64,000 nt of DNA from JABMNT01 sp048262655 (GTDB taxonomy: Bacteria; Pseudomonadota; Alphaproteobacteria; Rhodospirillales; Casp-alpha2): assembly GCA_048262655.1 (NCBI GenBank), contig JBLXEY010000005.1:124001-188000 (forward strand), written 5' to 3'. The position numbers were made by a program, and so were the translations under genes. How positions within the stretch are numbered: the first letter of the stretch is position 1; every line of letters begins with the position of its first letter. This document shows, piece after piece, positions 34,600-43,808 of the stretch. The notes beneath the pieces are model-generated. The model made no database searches, was not told the DNA's origin, and worked only from the letters and a program-made list of their open reading frames with translations.

Positions 34600-36501
34600 A
34601 TAACCAGTTCTCAAGATGACCAAACAAAGAAACTGCTCGAAAATAGTCCCATCGGGGTCGCTATTTTAGAGGTCAAAACTGGCAAGAGGCTATTTGCAAA
34701 CAAAGCTCTTGTTGAAATGTTTGGAGCGCGTTCAGACGAAGACTTGATCGCTCGTGATATCAGAGAAACTTGGGTGCGTGAAGAAGATCTGGATTATGCA
34801 TTTTCGTATTTTCAGAAAGGCGATCCGTTAATTAACTTCGAGGCAGAACGAAAACGGTTGGATGGATCAAAATGGTGGGTACTTATGAATACGCAACCTA
34901 TTCACTTTGAGGGCAAAGACGCCGGAATTGTTTGGCACGTAGACATCACAGAAAAGATCGTTTTCGACGCAGCATTACGAGAAAGTGAAGCGGCGTTCCG
35001 CGATTTTACCGAAGTCAGTTCAGACTGGTTCTGGGAGATGGATTCGCATTTACGTTACTCATTTATATCGCGACATTTTGAAGACTTCATCGAAGTGCCG
35101 AAAGAGAACTTGCTTGGAAAAACACGGGCAGAATCGGGTATTTCCGATGTGTCTTCTGATGTATGGGTGAAACATTTGGCAGATTTGAACGCCCATCGCC
35201 CGTTTCGGAATTTTGAGCACCAACGGACCAATAAAAATGGCGATGTTGTCTGGACATCCGTTAGCGGAAAACCAATTTTTGACAATGACGGGGCGTTTCA
35301 GGGATATCGCGGCACGGCGACAGATATTACCGAAAGCAAGCGCCTTGAGGGCCAACTCCGCCAATCCCAACGAATGGAGGCTGTGGGTCAATTAACAGGC
35401 GGCATTGCGCACGATTTCAATAACCTTTTAGCTGTTATGATAGGTAACGCAGAACTGTTACTTCTGCGCGACATTAACAAAGACAAACTGCGTCACCACC
35501 TTAAGCAAATTATTAAGGCAGTAAATCGTGCGGCGTCTTTAACCGACCGTTTGCTCGCATTTTCCCGACAACAAACCCTTTCCCCGGTTTCTTCAGACAT
35601 TACCAAGTATATAGACGGCCTTGAAGATTTGCTTCGCCGCACCTTGGGCGAGACGATTGATTACAGTTTTGTTCACGTTCCCAAATTATGGAAAGCGATA
35701 ATTGATCCTCACCAATTTGAAAATGCACTCGTCAATTTGACTCTTAATGCACGAGACGCCATGCCAGAAGGAGGCATGTTAACCGTAAAAACTGCCAACG
35801 TGACGCTTGATAAAACGTATGCTGAACAGCATGAGGAAGTGCACCCTGGAGAATATGTAGAAGTTGCCGTAACAGATACAGGGACCGGAATGGCTCCTGA
35901 TGTGCTCGAAAAAGCATTTGAGCCGTTCTTTACGACAAAAGAAGTCGGAAAAGGCAGCGGCCTTGGTTTAAGCATGGTGTTCGGTTTTGCCAAACAATCC
36001 AATGGTCACGTGACGGTTGACAGCCAATTAGGAGAAGGCACGACCGTTAAGCTTTACTTGCCGCGCTCTGCGGATGCAGAGACAAATGCGGATGCCCCAG
36101 GTGATGCACAAATTGCCTCATCCGGATCAGAACGCATTCTAGTCGTCGAAGATGATGAGGGTGTTCGCAATATATCGGTTAGTATCTTATCTGAACATGG
36201 TTACGATGTGGTCGCCGCAATTGCTGGAAATGATGCCATTGAAAAATTAAAAACAGACCCACTCTTCGACCTCCTCTTTACCGACGTAATACTGCCGGGC
36301 GGGATGAGCGGCGTCGATATTGCAAAACAGGCGAAGACGCTAAATCCAAATATAAAAGTTATTTACACCACTGGATATGCCGAAAACTCAATCGTCTATG
36401 ATGAGAAACGGGATCAAGCCATTTCAATGCTGAACAAACCCTATCGTCGATCGGAATTGCTCGAAAAAGTGCGCCTTGTTCTTGACGAACACATGACGTG
36501 A
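34600..36501 (+). CDS. hybrid sensor histidine kinase (PAS-PAS-HisKA-HATPase-REC), likely ATA start
   Basis: Cytoplasmic hybrid kinase, about 633 aa from 34600. Order: PAS (from LLENSPIGVAIL), second PAS (about 130-240), HisKA with GGIAHDFNN, HATPase with NARDAMPEGG, DTGTGM and GKGSGLGLSM, then a receiver domain with phospho-Asp in LLFTDVILPGG. The first ATG (34717) would cut the first PAS domain in half. In-frame codons reach back to a stop at 34585, and no ATG, GTG or TTG lies between. A perfect AAGGAGG sits six bases before an in-frame ATA at 34600. So either ATA is used or one base differs from the true sequence. No transmembrane segment; stimulus unknown. Confidence 0.85.
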   Translation: MTSSQDDQTKKLLENSPIGVAILEVKTGKRLFANKALVEMFGARSDEDLIARDIRETWVREEDLDYAFSYFQKGDPLINFEAERKRLDGSKWWVLMNTQPIHFEGKDAGIVWHVDITEKIVFDAALRESEAAFRDFTEVSSDWFWEMDSHLRYSFISRHFEDFIEVPKENLLGKTRAESGISDVSSDVWVKHLADLNAHRPFRNFEHQRTNKNGDVVWTSVSGKPIFDNDGAFQGYRGTATDITESKRLEGQLRQSQRMEAVGQLTGGIAHDFNNLLAVMIGNAELLLLRDINKDKLRHHLKQIIKAVNRAASLTDRLLAFSRQQTLSPVSSDITKYIDGLEDLLRRTLGETIDYSFVHVPKLWKAIIDPHQFENALVNLTLNARDAMPEGGMLTVKTANVTLDKTYAEQHEEVHPGEYVEVAVTDTGTGMAPDVLEKAFEPFFTTKEVGKGSGLGLSMVFGFAKQSNGHVTVDSQLGEGTTVKLYLPRSADAETNADAPGDAQIASSGSERILVVEDDEGVRNISVSILSEHGYDVVAAIAGNDAIEKLKTDPLFDLLFTDVILPGGMSGVDIAKQAKTLNPNIKVIYTTGYAENSIVYDEKRDQAISMLNKPYRRSELLEKVRLVLDEHMT

Positions 36502-36672
36502 ACCATCCAAAATCTGGTCCCGCACCTTTTGTAGTTCTTGAATAGCCGGGCGATAGAATTAGTCTGGTGGGCATAGATACCCTTGGTACGTACGGTGCGG
36601 TAAATACACGTGCTGACAACCGTCATCGGCGCTATCAACCGACGGCCAACCCGAATTCAAAGGAACAGAGAC

Positions 36673-38199
36673 ATGATACCCGAGCCCACACAGGATTTTT
36701 TATGCGTTGGCATTGTTGGTGCGGGGGCTATGGGCCGGGGAATCGCGCAGGTCGCGGCGACTGGCGGCTGCACGGTAAAGCTGTTTGATACACACGCTGA
36801 CTCGTCTCAGGAAGCTGTTGAGTTCATCGCGAGCATGTTGGGCCGCGCGGTCGATAAAGGCCGAATGAGTGCAGATGATGCTGCTGCCGCCAACGCGCGC
36901 ATTGAGGTGCTCGAGACCATGGCTGGTTTCGCTGACTGTCATGTCGTGATTGAGGCGGCGACGGAAAGTCTTGAGATCAAACGCAAGATCTTTTCGGAGC
37001 TTGAAACCCTTGTCTCCGATGACGTCATTCTGGCATCGAACACATCATCGCTGTCTGTGACCACTATTGCCGCCAGTTGTCAGCACCCGGAACGGGTCGC
37101 CGGGTTTCACTTCTTCAATCCCGTTCCGTTAATGAAACTCGTAGAGGTTATTGATGGCGTCCGCACAGAACCCCGGATCACCGACTTCCTGTTTGGTTTG
37201 GGCAAACGCATGGGCCGGGAACCTGTTCGCGTCGCCGACGCGCCAGGCTTTCTGGTCAACCAAGTGGGGCGCGGTTACACGATAGAAGCCGCCCACTTGC
37301 ACAGTGAAGGCGTTGCCGACTGCGTGGACGTGGATCGGATCATGCGCGATGCCGCCGGGTTTCGCATGGGGCCGTTTGAGCTGCTTGATCTGACGGCGCT
37401 GGACGTCACGCATCCCGCCACAGAAATGATCTACGGGCAGTTTTATCACGAGCCCCGTTACCGTCCCTCCAATGCCATGAAAACCCGAATGGAGGCGGGC
37501 TTACTGGGACGTAAGACAGGCCGGGGTTATTACCGCTATGATGCAGGAAAACAACTGGTGCCCAACGAACCCGACGCCCCTGAAGACGATGGGCGGGCCG
37601 TTTGGATCGGTCCAACGCCACCGGAGACGGAAGAACGGCTTCACGCCCTTCTTAAAAATCTGGAGGCTTCAATCGATACGGGCGAGACGCCTGCCAAGGA
37701 TTCGCTGATCCTTATCGCACCACTCGGGGTCGATGCAACGACCACCTGTGTTGAAGAAAACCTCGACCCGAAACAGACAATTGCCCTTGATACGCTTCTG
37801 GATCTGACCAAGCGGCGGACGCTGATGAAAACGTCGGTCACGGACCCCGCGGTCGCGCGGTCTGCTCATGCCTTGTTTGCAAAAGACGGAACCCCGGTTA
37901 CCGTTGTTCGCGACAGTGCTGGGTTTGTCGCTCAACGCATTCTCGCGATGATCATCAACATCGGTTGCTCTATCGCGCAATCGGGGACTGCGACACCACA
38001 GGATATTGATAAAGCGGTCACATTGGGCCTTGGCTACCCCTACGGGCCGTTGGCCTTTGGAGATTTTCTGGGGCCAGAACGCGTGTTGGAGGTCTTATAT
38101 TCCCTGTCTGAAATGACAGGTGACCCCCGCTATCGTCCAACGCCTTGGTTGCGGCGGCGTGCCTTGCTGGGAATATCCTTGCTCACGCCGGAGAGTTAA
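36673..38199 (+). CDS. 3-hydroxyacyl-CoA dehydrogenase, PaaH-type
   Basis: A 508 aa NAD-dependent enzyme that oxidises 3-hydroxyacyl-CoA. The Rossmann motif GIVGAGAMGRGIAQVAATGG is near the N-terminus. EAATESLEIKRKIFSELE, SNTSSLSVTTIA, HFFNPVPLMKLVEV and the catalytic region GFLVNQVGRGY follow, and a second 3HCDH C-terminal repeat (DSAGFVAQRILAMIIN, LGLGYPYGPLAFGD) closes the protein. This two-repeat, roughly 500 aa form resembles PaaH/PaaC. The open frame extends to 36610, but the ATG at 36673 has a better Shine-Dalgarno (AGGAACAGAG). It has no beta-oxidation partner in the window. Confidence 0.88.
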   Translation: MIPEPTQDFLCVGIVGAGAMGRGIAQVAATGGCTVKLFDTHADSSQEAVEFIASMLGRAVDKGRMSADDAAAANARIEVLETMAGFADCHVVIEAATESLEIKRKIFSELETLVSDDVILASNTSSLSVTTIAASCQHPERVAGFHFFNPVPLMKLVEVIDGVRTEPRITDFLFGLGKRMGREPVRVADAPGFLVNQVGRGYTIEAAHLHSEGVADCVDVDRIMRDAAGFRMGPFELLDLTALDVTHPATEMIYGQFYHEPRYRPSNAMKTRMEAGLLGRKTGRGYYRYDAGKQLVPNEPDAPEDDGRAVWIGPTPPETEERLHALLKNLEASIDTGETPAKDSLILIAPLGVDATTTCVEENLDPKQTIALDTLLDLTKRRTLMKTSVTDPAVARSAHALFAKDGTPVTVVRDSAGFVAQRILAMIINIGCSIAQSGTATPQDIDKAVTLGLGYPYGPLAFGDFLGPERVLEVLYSLSEMTGDPRYRPTPWLRRRALLGISLLTPES

Positions 38200-38296
38200 A
38201 GAAAACCGGGTTCCATGAGAAAAGCGCTTTGTGCTACTTCTTGCCGTGCGCAACCGTCTCGTCCTATGATGGTGCAGCAACCATTGGGAGGTGGTG

Positions 38297-39127
38297 ATGC
38301 AAATTCAACCAAGTGGCAAAGTTATGGGGGCAATGGTAACCGGCGTTGACTTGACCGCCGCGCCAAATGCCGAATGTATTGCCGATATCTATGACGCTTT
38401 TTTAAATCATCGTGTCATAGCCATCCGAGAGCAAAACTTCACCCCAAATCAACTTGTGGCCGCAGGTCAGCTGTTTGGCGAAACGCAGGTGCAACTGCTG
38501 GCGGGCAACCGTCTTGATGACGTGCAGGACATCACGGTTATATCAAACTACAATGAACTTGGCGGCAAAAAACCCCATGTTCGCGCAACCTACTGGCATA
38601 CGGATGATAGTTACTTTGCCACGCCAGCCAAGGCGACAATCCTGTTCGCGATCGCCCTACCGTCGTCAGGCGGCAGCACGCAGTTTATCAATACAGCAGC
38701 CATTTTAGACGCGATGCCGCTCAAGCTACGCCAGCGGATTGACGGTCGGCGTGCCGTGCATAAATATCTGTCGCGACGAAACAAAGCCCGCGTCGCTAAC
38801 CGGACACCAGAGGAAGTCGCCCTGACACCAGATGTGTCGCATCCGCTCATACGCACGCACCCGGAGACAGGCGAACAGGCGCTCTACATCAATCCCAATC
38901 GGATTGATCATATCGAAGGGTTGTCCGAAACAGAGAGCGATGAACTTCTCGATGAAATCTATGACTTCGCTTTTAAGGAACAGTTTCAGTACCACCATCC
39001 CTGGCAGGCAGGGGATATGGTAATGTGGGACAACCGATGCACAATGCATCGGGCCAGCACTGATTTTGACATTACCCAGCGTCGGGAGTTTCATCGCCTG
39101 CTACTGCGCGGGACTGCCCCGGCTTAA
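38297..39127 (+). CDS. TauD/TfdA family 2-oxoglutarate dioxygenase
   Basis: A 276 aa Fe(II)/2-oxoglutarate enzyme. Iron ligands are H101 and D103 (YWHTDDSY) and H251 (RCTMHRAS), and the 2-oxoglutarate-binding Arg lies in QRREFHRLLLRG. The pattern is that of taurine, 2,4-D or alpha-hydroxy-acid dioxygenases; the substrate cannot be told. A GGGAGG Shine-Dalgarno lies six bases before the ATG at 38297, which I prefer to the GTG at 38291. A sulfonate-type ABC system lies 2.7 kb downstream, but the genes are not in one operon. Confidence 0.85.
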   Translation: MQIQPSGKVMGAMVTGVDLTAAPNAECIADIYDAFLNHRVIAIREQNFTPNQLVAAGQLFGETQVQLLAGNRLDDVQDITVISNYNELGGKKPHVRATYWHTDDSYFATPAKATILFAIALPSSGGSTQFINTAAILDAMPLKLRQRIDGRRAVHKYLSRRNKARVANRTPEEVALTPDVSHPLIRTHPETGEQALYINPNRIDHIEGLSETESDELLDEIYDFAFKEQFQYHHPWQAGDMVMWDNRCTMHRASTDFDITQRREFHRLLLRGTAPA

Positions 39128-39158
39128 GGCTAGGCGCACCTTCTGAACCGATCCGCGT

Positions 39159-39866
39159 CTACAGCATTGGCTCGTAGCGGCTGTTCACAAGAATTTCGGA
39201 GACAACAGCATTGTTTGGTAAGGCCAATGCATAAGCAATCGTCTCGGCGATGGTCTCAGGTTCAATTTTGAATTGATCTGGCGGTGTCGGTGTGTTCTCG
39301 GTCATGCGTGTGTCCACCAGCCCAGGGCAAATAGACGTAGCCCGAACCCCATCATCCCAGCCGGCCTGGCGAACAGCCTGAGTTAACGACATGGCCGCAT
39401 ACTTTGACGCAGAATACCCAAGAATCGCATGATTACGAACCCGTTTACCAGCAAGTGACGCAACGTTAATAACCCGACCTTCCCCTGCCGCACGCAAATG
39501 AGGGAGCGCGGCTCGAACCAGCCAGAGGGGGCCCTTGAAATTCACTGCGAACATGCGATCGATGTCTTCTTCCGTGCCGCTTTCAAGTGATCCACCCAGT
39601 TCAACACCTGCGTTCAAGACCACCCCATCTATGCGTCCATAATACGCTATCGTTTCAGTGACCCAAGCGGCCGATGTACCCTGATCTTCGGCATCCCAAT
39701 GATGTACCATGTGGTTGGTCCCCTGCTCCGGGACCGGAATGCTTTTGGGTTGGCGTGCGCCAAGGCTCAATTGATAGCCGAGCGCGGCAAGACAGGTAGC
39801 TGTCGCAAGACCAATGCCCCGGTTGGCGCCAGAAACCATAATAACCCGGCCTTTTGCTGATAACAT
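39159..39866 (-). CDS. SDR family NAD(P)-dependent oxidoreductase
   Basis: Classical short-chain dehydrogenase of 235 aa: MVSGANRGIGLATATCLAALG near the N-terminus, NAG in the middle (VVLNAGVELGG), catalytic Ser in VINVASLAGK and the YSASKYA pair, then SICPGLVDTRM. The frame opens at 39881, but the ATG at 39866 follows a GGGAGA Shine-Dalgarno and is the better start. Convergent with the TauD-like gene. Substrate unknown. Confidence 0.85.
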   Translation of the reverse strand: MLSAKGRVIMVSGANRGIGLATATCLAALGYQLSLGARQPKSIPVPEQGTNHMVHHWDAEDQGTSAAWVTETIAYYGRIDGVVLNAGVELGGSLESGTEEDIDRMFAVNFKGPLWLVRAALPHLRAAGEGRVINVASLAGKRVRNHAILGYSASKYAAMSLTQAVRQAGWDDGVRATSICPGLVDTRMTENTPTPPDQFKIEPETIAETIAYALALPNNAVVSEILVNSRYEPML

Positions 39867-40109
39867 AATGCTCTCCCTCATAAATCGACTACGTAACGCT
39901 CTCGTCCGCTGCTAACAACGCGTCGGTTCAATAGATCAAAACCGCGCCATCGCGCAAAACGTATGTTCTTTATGCCCTGTTCCACCAACAATCCCAAAAC
40001 TTATTGTTTTTTCCTTCCAAATGGGCGTCAGATACTTCCGACAATAAATCGAGATTTCGTATCAATCAGGTAATATCCATGTTATCAATCCTCAAGGAGA
40101 TGATGTGCA

Positions 40110-40406
40110 ATGGCTGACAGCAATTCAAACCGCGATACGGTTACCCAGCTTGATACCAAGCTTGAGGCGCTTCTTGACGTCGAAGTCGAGATGACTGCCG
40201 TCCTCGGATCGACACTTATGGAAGTCTCACAGGTTCTGAAACTGGGTCGTGGTGCCGTTGTTGAGTTGAATCGCTTTGTTGGCGAAGACATCGAAATCAA
40301 AGCCAATAACCGTGTCGTCGCAAAAGGTGAGGTAATTGTTGTTGAAGACCGCTTGGGGGTCAGTTTAACAAGTCTTGTCGTTCTGGCCGGCGTAGATCGC
40401 GAATAG
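40110..40406 (+). CDS. fliN: FliN/SpoA-domain flagellar switch protein
   Basis: A 98 aa protein consisting of one SpoA domain: DTKLEALLDVEVEMTAVLGSTLMEVSQVLKLGRGAVVELNRFVGE, then IKANNRVVAKGEVIVVEDRLGVSLTSLV. This matches FliN, part of the flagellar C-ring. No other flagellar gene is in the window, and the gene is paired 32 bases upstream of a CheY-like receiver, so the two probably work together at a motor switch. Confidence 0.85.
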   Translation: MADSNSNRDTVTQLDTKLEALLDVEVEMTAVLGSTLMEVSQVLKLGRGAVVELNRFVGEDIEIKANNRVVAKGEVIVVEDRLGVSLTSLVVLAGVDRE

Positions 40407-40438
40407 CATCTCTCAGACCACAAATAGCAGGAGGGGAC

Positions 40439-40813
40439 ATGTCGAAAATTCTGGTTGTAGATGATGAAGACTTAATTCGCATCATGGTGACAGAACTATT
40501 GAGCCAGGATAAGCACGAGGTCATCCACGCGTTAGATGGTGATGACGCCATCAAAAAAGCACAGCTCGAAAAACCAGACCTGATCGTGCTGGATATGAAT
40601 ATGCCAAAAAAGACGGGTTGGGACGCCGCCCCTATTTTACGGGCCCACCCAGACACCAAGTCGACGCCCATCATTGCCTTAACGGCCGATGCAACAACCG
40701 AAGCCTTAGAACTCGCCCATGATGCCGGTTGTGATCTCTATCTAACAAAGAAGACGGCGCCGCAGAAGTTAAGAGACGCGGTGCAAAAACTGCTGAACGC
40801 CCCAGCCACTTAA
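40439..40813 (+). CDS. single-domain CheY-like response regulator
   Basis: A 124 aa receiver domain without output domain. The acidic pocket is D8-D9, the phospho-acceptor D52 (IVLDMNMPKKTG), the switch Thr82 and Lys in TKK (104-105). AGGAGGGG stands about six bases before the ATG. Because it is co-oriented with the FliN-like gene 32 bases upstream, a CheY role at the flagellar switch is likely. A phosphorelay role for the hybrid kinase 4 kb upstream cannot be excluded. Confidence 0.88.
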   Translation: MSKILVVDDEDLIRIMVTELLSQDKHEVIHALDGDDAIKKAQLEKPDLIVLDMNMPKKTGWDAAPILRAHPDTKSTPIIALTADATTEALELAHDAGCDLYLTKKTAPQKLRDAVQKLLNAPAT

Positions 40814-40926
40814 CCACCCCGTACCATCAAGCACGATTTGGGCTGCCGAAGGAATAGAACCATGATAATATATAACAATAAATTTTTGTATAATACTATG
40901 GTTGTACAATATTATTTGATATTTTC

Positions 40927-40982
40927 TTGACAAAGCTACTAATTACCCGCTTTATGGCGGACCATTTTTGTAGGAAAGAACC
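40927..40982 (+). promoter_or_regulatory. putative promoter of the ABC uptake operon
   Basis: A TTGACA hexamer at 40927-40932 lies in a strongly A+T-rich leader and is followed at suitable distance by a CTTTATGG stretch, then a Shine-Dalgarno (AGGAAAG) before the ATG at 40983. The -10 match is only fair. Confidence 0.4.
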
Positions 40983-41990
40983 ATGTTTCACTTGAGATCT
41001 CTGCTTACCGTACTGCTTATGAGCCTGGCCGTGTTTTCGGCACCACAAGCCAAAGCCAAAACACAGCTTGAAATTGGCTATATGCCGATCTTGCCTGTCT
41101 CACAGCTCTTTGTCGCACTCGAGAACAAATGGCTAAACGACGCAGATATAGAAATAAAGTTGGTGCAATTCCAAAACGGCCCAGCGATGGTCCAGGCCCT
41201 TCTTGCGGGGCAGCTTGATGTTGCTCATTTCGGGATCGGCCCTGCAATGGTCGCTCGCGCCAAAGGCGCCGACATTAAAGTCGTTGCGGCCAGCATCAAG
41301 GAACAGATCAGCTTTATCGCTTTAGGTGAATTAGCTCCCTATTTCCAAGCCGATCCATCAATGGCTTTCGCCAAGTTCCGCGCAGATAAAGGCCGTAAGC
41401 CCGTTGTCACAACATTCCCCGTCGGCTCCGTACCGCAAACCGTCCTCCAGTATTGGCTGCGCAACAAACTTCAAGCCAATCTGGACGACATTGAAATCAT
41501 TTATCAAGGTTCCGCCCAAGTCCAGCAGGCACTGGCGACAGGCGCCGTAGACGCGGCCGCGATTCTTGAGCCAATCGTCACCAAAATCACGATGGATGTA
41601 AAAGAGTCACGGGTCGTCGCCAAGGGCGGTCAGATGTTCGAAGGCCAGCCGGGCGCAGTGCTTGCCGTTCGCGAAAAACTGATCGCAGACAACCCGGCAG
41701 TTGTCGGCGCATTGGTGGACGCCCATGCACGGGCAACAGATATTCTGAATAACCAGCCAGATGCCGCAATGGCGCCCGTGAAAAAATATGTCGGTGGCGG
41801 CCGGTTACCGGAAGCCGTTGTCAAAGCAGCAATAAACTCATCCAAAGGAAGTTTTGTAGCCGATCCGAACAGCATCATAGAAGGCGCTAAGCGGATGCGT
41901 GACTTCCAAAAAGAGATCGGGACTTTGAAAGTTGATGTTGATGTCGACGCCCTGATTGAAACCAAATTCTTCGATGCCCTAAAACGTTAA
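40983..41990 (+). CDS. ABC transporter substrate-binding protein, NMT1/TauA/SsuA type
   Basis: Periplasmic binding protein of 335 aa with a signal peptide (about 1-26, ending AKA). LEIGYMPILPVSQLFVALENKWL, FQNGPAMVQALLAGQLDVAHFGIGPAMVARAKG, VTTFPVGSVPQTVLQYWL and GAVDAAAILEPIVT are typical of the family that binds sulfonates, nitrate or thiamine precursors. First gene of a four-gene operon with its permease and ATPase. The ligand is not predictable; a sulfur compound is suggested by the DsrE-like last gene. Confidence 0.88.
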   Translation: MFHLRSLLTVLLMSLAVFSAPQAKAKTQLEIGYMPILPVSQLFVALENKWLNDADIEIKLVQFQNGPAMVQALLAGQLDVAHFGIGPAMVARAKGADIKVVAASIKEQISFIALGELAPYFQADPSMAFAKFRADKGRKPVVTTFPVGSVPQTVLQYWLRNKLQANLDDIEIIYQGSAQVQQALATGAVDAAAILEPIVTKITMDVKESRVVAKGGQMFEGQPGAVLAVREKLIADNPAVVGALVDAHARATDILNNQPDAAMAPVKKYVGGGRLPEAVVKAAINSSKGSFVADPNSIIEGAKRMRDFQKEIGTLKVDVDVDALIETKFFDALKR

Positions 41991-41993
41991 TCC

Positions 41994-42758
41994 ATGGATG
42001 TTTCATCTGGCAAGCTGCGCCGAATTGCGCTTGGGGTTGGGGGCTTAGTCGCTTTTCTGTTGCTGTGGAAACTTTCTGAAAACCTCGAATGGGTCCGGCG
42101 TGGCACCATGCCCGACCCCTTCGCAGTGCCAGAAGCTGCCCGAGATGAATGGACATCGGGCCGGTTATTGCCAGCCATTGGTTCAAGCCTCATTCACTAT
42201 ATCTGGGGTCTGTCACTTGGCACGGCACTCGGCTTTCTGGTCGGTGCGCTTGCGGCAACGCTACGATGGTTTGACGAAGCCCACTACTATCTGGCACGAT
42301 TACTCAGACCGATCCCGCCGTTGGCCTGGGTTGTCTTTGCCATTGCGTGGTTTCAAGTCAGCCATGCCGGAGCTGCCTTCGTTATTTCCATTGGTGTTTT
42401 TTGGGTCAATTACTTCGCAACCTACACGGCTGTCCAAAACGTTGATCCCCGCTATTATGAGTTGGCTCGCGCTTTTGGTCAGGGTGGATATTTCCAGCGG
42501 ACGTGGAAGGTCACCTTACCCGCCGCTGCACCCGGTATCATGGGCGGCATGCGGGCCGGTGTTGGTCAAGCCTGGATGACCTTAATTGCGGCGGAACTTT
42601 TGGGGGTCCCAGGAATTGGGCAGGAAATGAATTCGGCGGCGGGTGTCGGTGCCTATGAAGCCGTGGTTGTCTATATGCTGGCGATTTCTTTTGTCTATGC
42701 ACTTTCAGATATGACCTTCAGTGCGATTGAAAACATGGTGTTAAAATGGCGCCCGTAA
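41994..42758 (+). CDS. ABC transporter permease, TauC/SsuC type
   Basis: A 254 aa inner-membrane protein with about six hydrophobic helices. The EAA loop is visible as YYELARAFGQGGYFQRTWKVTLPAAAPGIMGGMRAG. It starts with ATG three bases after the binding-protein stop, and its own stop lies inside the start of the ATPase gene (13-base overlap), so the three are translated together. Confidence 0.92.
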   Translation: MDVSSGKLRRIALGVGGLVAFLLLWKLSENLEWVRRGTMPDPFAVPEAARDEWTSGRLLPAIGSSLIHYIWGLSLGTALGFLVGALAATLRWFDEAHYYLARLLRPIPPLAWVVFAIAWFQVSHAGAAFVISIGVFWVNYFATYTAVQNVDPRYYELARAFGQGGYFQRTWKVTLPAAAPGIMGGMRAGVGQAWMTLIAAELLGVPGIGQEMNSAAGVGAYEAVVVYMLAISFVYALSDMTFSAIENMVLKWRP

Positions 42759-43510
42759 TTCGCATTGATAATTTGGGGTACCGCTATCCCAATTCCGACA
42801 AATGGGTGGTGAAAGATCTATCACTCGATGTGGCTGACGGCGAATTTCTGTCGATTGTTGGCGGGTCCGGTGTCGGAAAGTCGACGATCTTGCGGATCAT
42901 TGCCGGTTTGATCGAACCGCAGACCGGGACCCTTGAATTTGCTGGAAGTCCGGATTCCCGACGCCGACGTCGGGGCATGGTTTTTCAGGATGGCCGCCTT
43001 ATGCCATGGCGCAAGGTTGCGGAGAACGTCAACCTTGGTCTTGAAGGGCTAGAGCTGACACCCGCTCAGAAACAGGACCGCATCAATAACGTTCTTGAAC
43101 TCACAGGACTTGCTGAATTCGCAGATCGCTGGCCACATCAGCTATCAGGAGGACAAGTGCAGCGTGTTGGCATTGCCCGTGCTCTTGCCGTAGAACCCGA
43201 TATTCTTTTGATGGACGAACCTTTTAGTGCCGTTGACGCCATGACACGCCTGCATTTGCAGACAGAACTGGTCCGTATTTGGCAGGCCAGCGGCAAAGCG
43301 GTGGTTTTTGTCACCCATGACATCGATGAAGCTACGTACTTGTCTGATCGCGTTATTGTGCTTGGCGGACAACCGGCAAAAATTGTCCGCGAGGAAGAGT
43401 TTACAATGGATAGAGACGCACGCCGAGATTCCCAGGAACTTTCCGGCATGTCTGATCGGCTGACAGAGGCACTGACGGATGGAACTGTAGACGCCGGGGC
43501 AGGCATATGA
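42746..43510 (+). CDS. ABC transporter ATP-binding protein, TauB/SsuB type
   Basis: A 254 aa ATPase: Walker A GGSGVGKST near residue 38, Q-loop MVFQDGRLMPW, signature LSGGQVQRVGIARAL, Walker B ILLMDEPFSAVD and the H-loop FVTHDIDEA. A C-terminal tail of about 40 aa follows. It overlaps the permease by 13 bases and the small DsrE-like gene by four. Confidence 0.94.
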   Translation: MAPVIRIDNLGYRYPNSDKWVVKDLSLDVADGEFLSIVGGSGVGKSTILRIIAGLIEPQTGTLEFAGSPDSRRRRRGMVFQDGRLMPWRKVAENVNLGLEGLELTPAQKQDRINNVLELTGLAEFADRWPHQLSGGQVQRVGIARALAVEPDILLMDEPFSAVDAMTRLHLQTELVRIWQASGKAVVFVTHDIDEATYLSDRVIVLGGQPAKIVREEEFTMDRDARRDSQELSGMSDRLTEALTDGTVDAGAGI

Positions 43511-43806
43511 CGATGAAGATGCTCATTCATGCCCCCACTGCGGATGCATTGGCGCGGGCGCGCAATAATCTTCGAAACTTGTTACGGGCCGATCCGGGCA
43601 TAGAAGTTGAGCTTGTCGCCAATGGTGAAGCCGTTACTTATGCGCTCGATACACCTGATACAGAGGCCGACGTTTATCTGCTTGTGTGTGAAAACACGCT
43701 CAACCTGGCCGATCGACAAGCACCAGCCGGTATGCGTACCGTGAACGCAGCTATCCATTACATTGCCGTTCGACAATCAGAGGGTTGGTCTTACTTCCGC
43801 GCTTAG
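43507..43806 (+). CDS. small DsrE-like protein in the ABC operon
   Basis: A 99 aa soluble protein whose start overlaps the ATPase stop. The pattern MKMLIHAPTADALARARNNLRNLLRADPGIEVELVANGE, VYLLVCENTLNLADR and IHYIAVRQSEGWSYFRA follows the DsrE/F fold: alternating strands and helices with one Cys (C61) at the position used for sulfur relay in DsrE-type proteins. It may handle a sulfur atom from the imported compound. Family assignment is by pattern only. Confidence 0.65.
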   Translation: MTMKMLIHAPTADALARARNNLRNLLRADPGIEVELVANGEAVTYALDTPDTEADVYLLVCENTLNLADRQAPAGMRTVNAAIHYIAVRQSEGWSYFRA

Positions 43807-43808
43807 CC

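Noticed and set aside
34717..34719. First ATG as start of the histidine kinase
   Set aside because: It would remove half of the first PAS domain and has no Shine-Dalgarno at a proper distance, unlike the upstream ATA.
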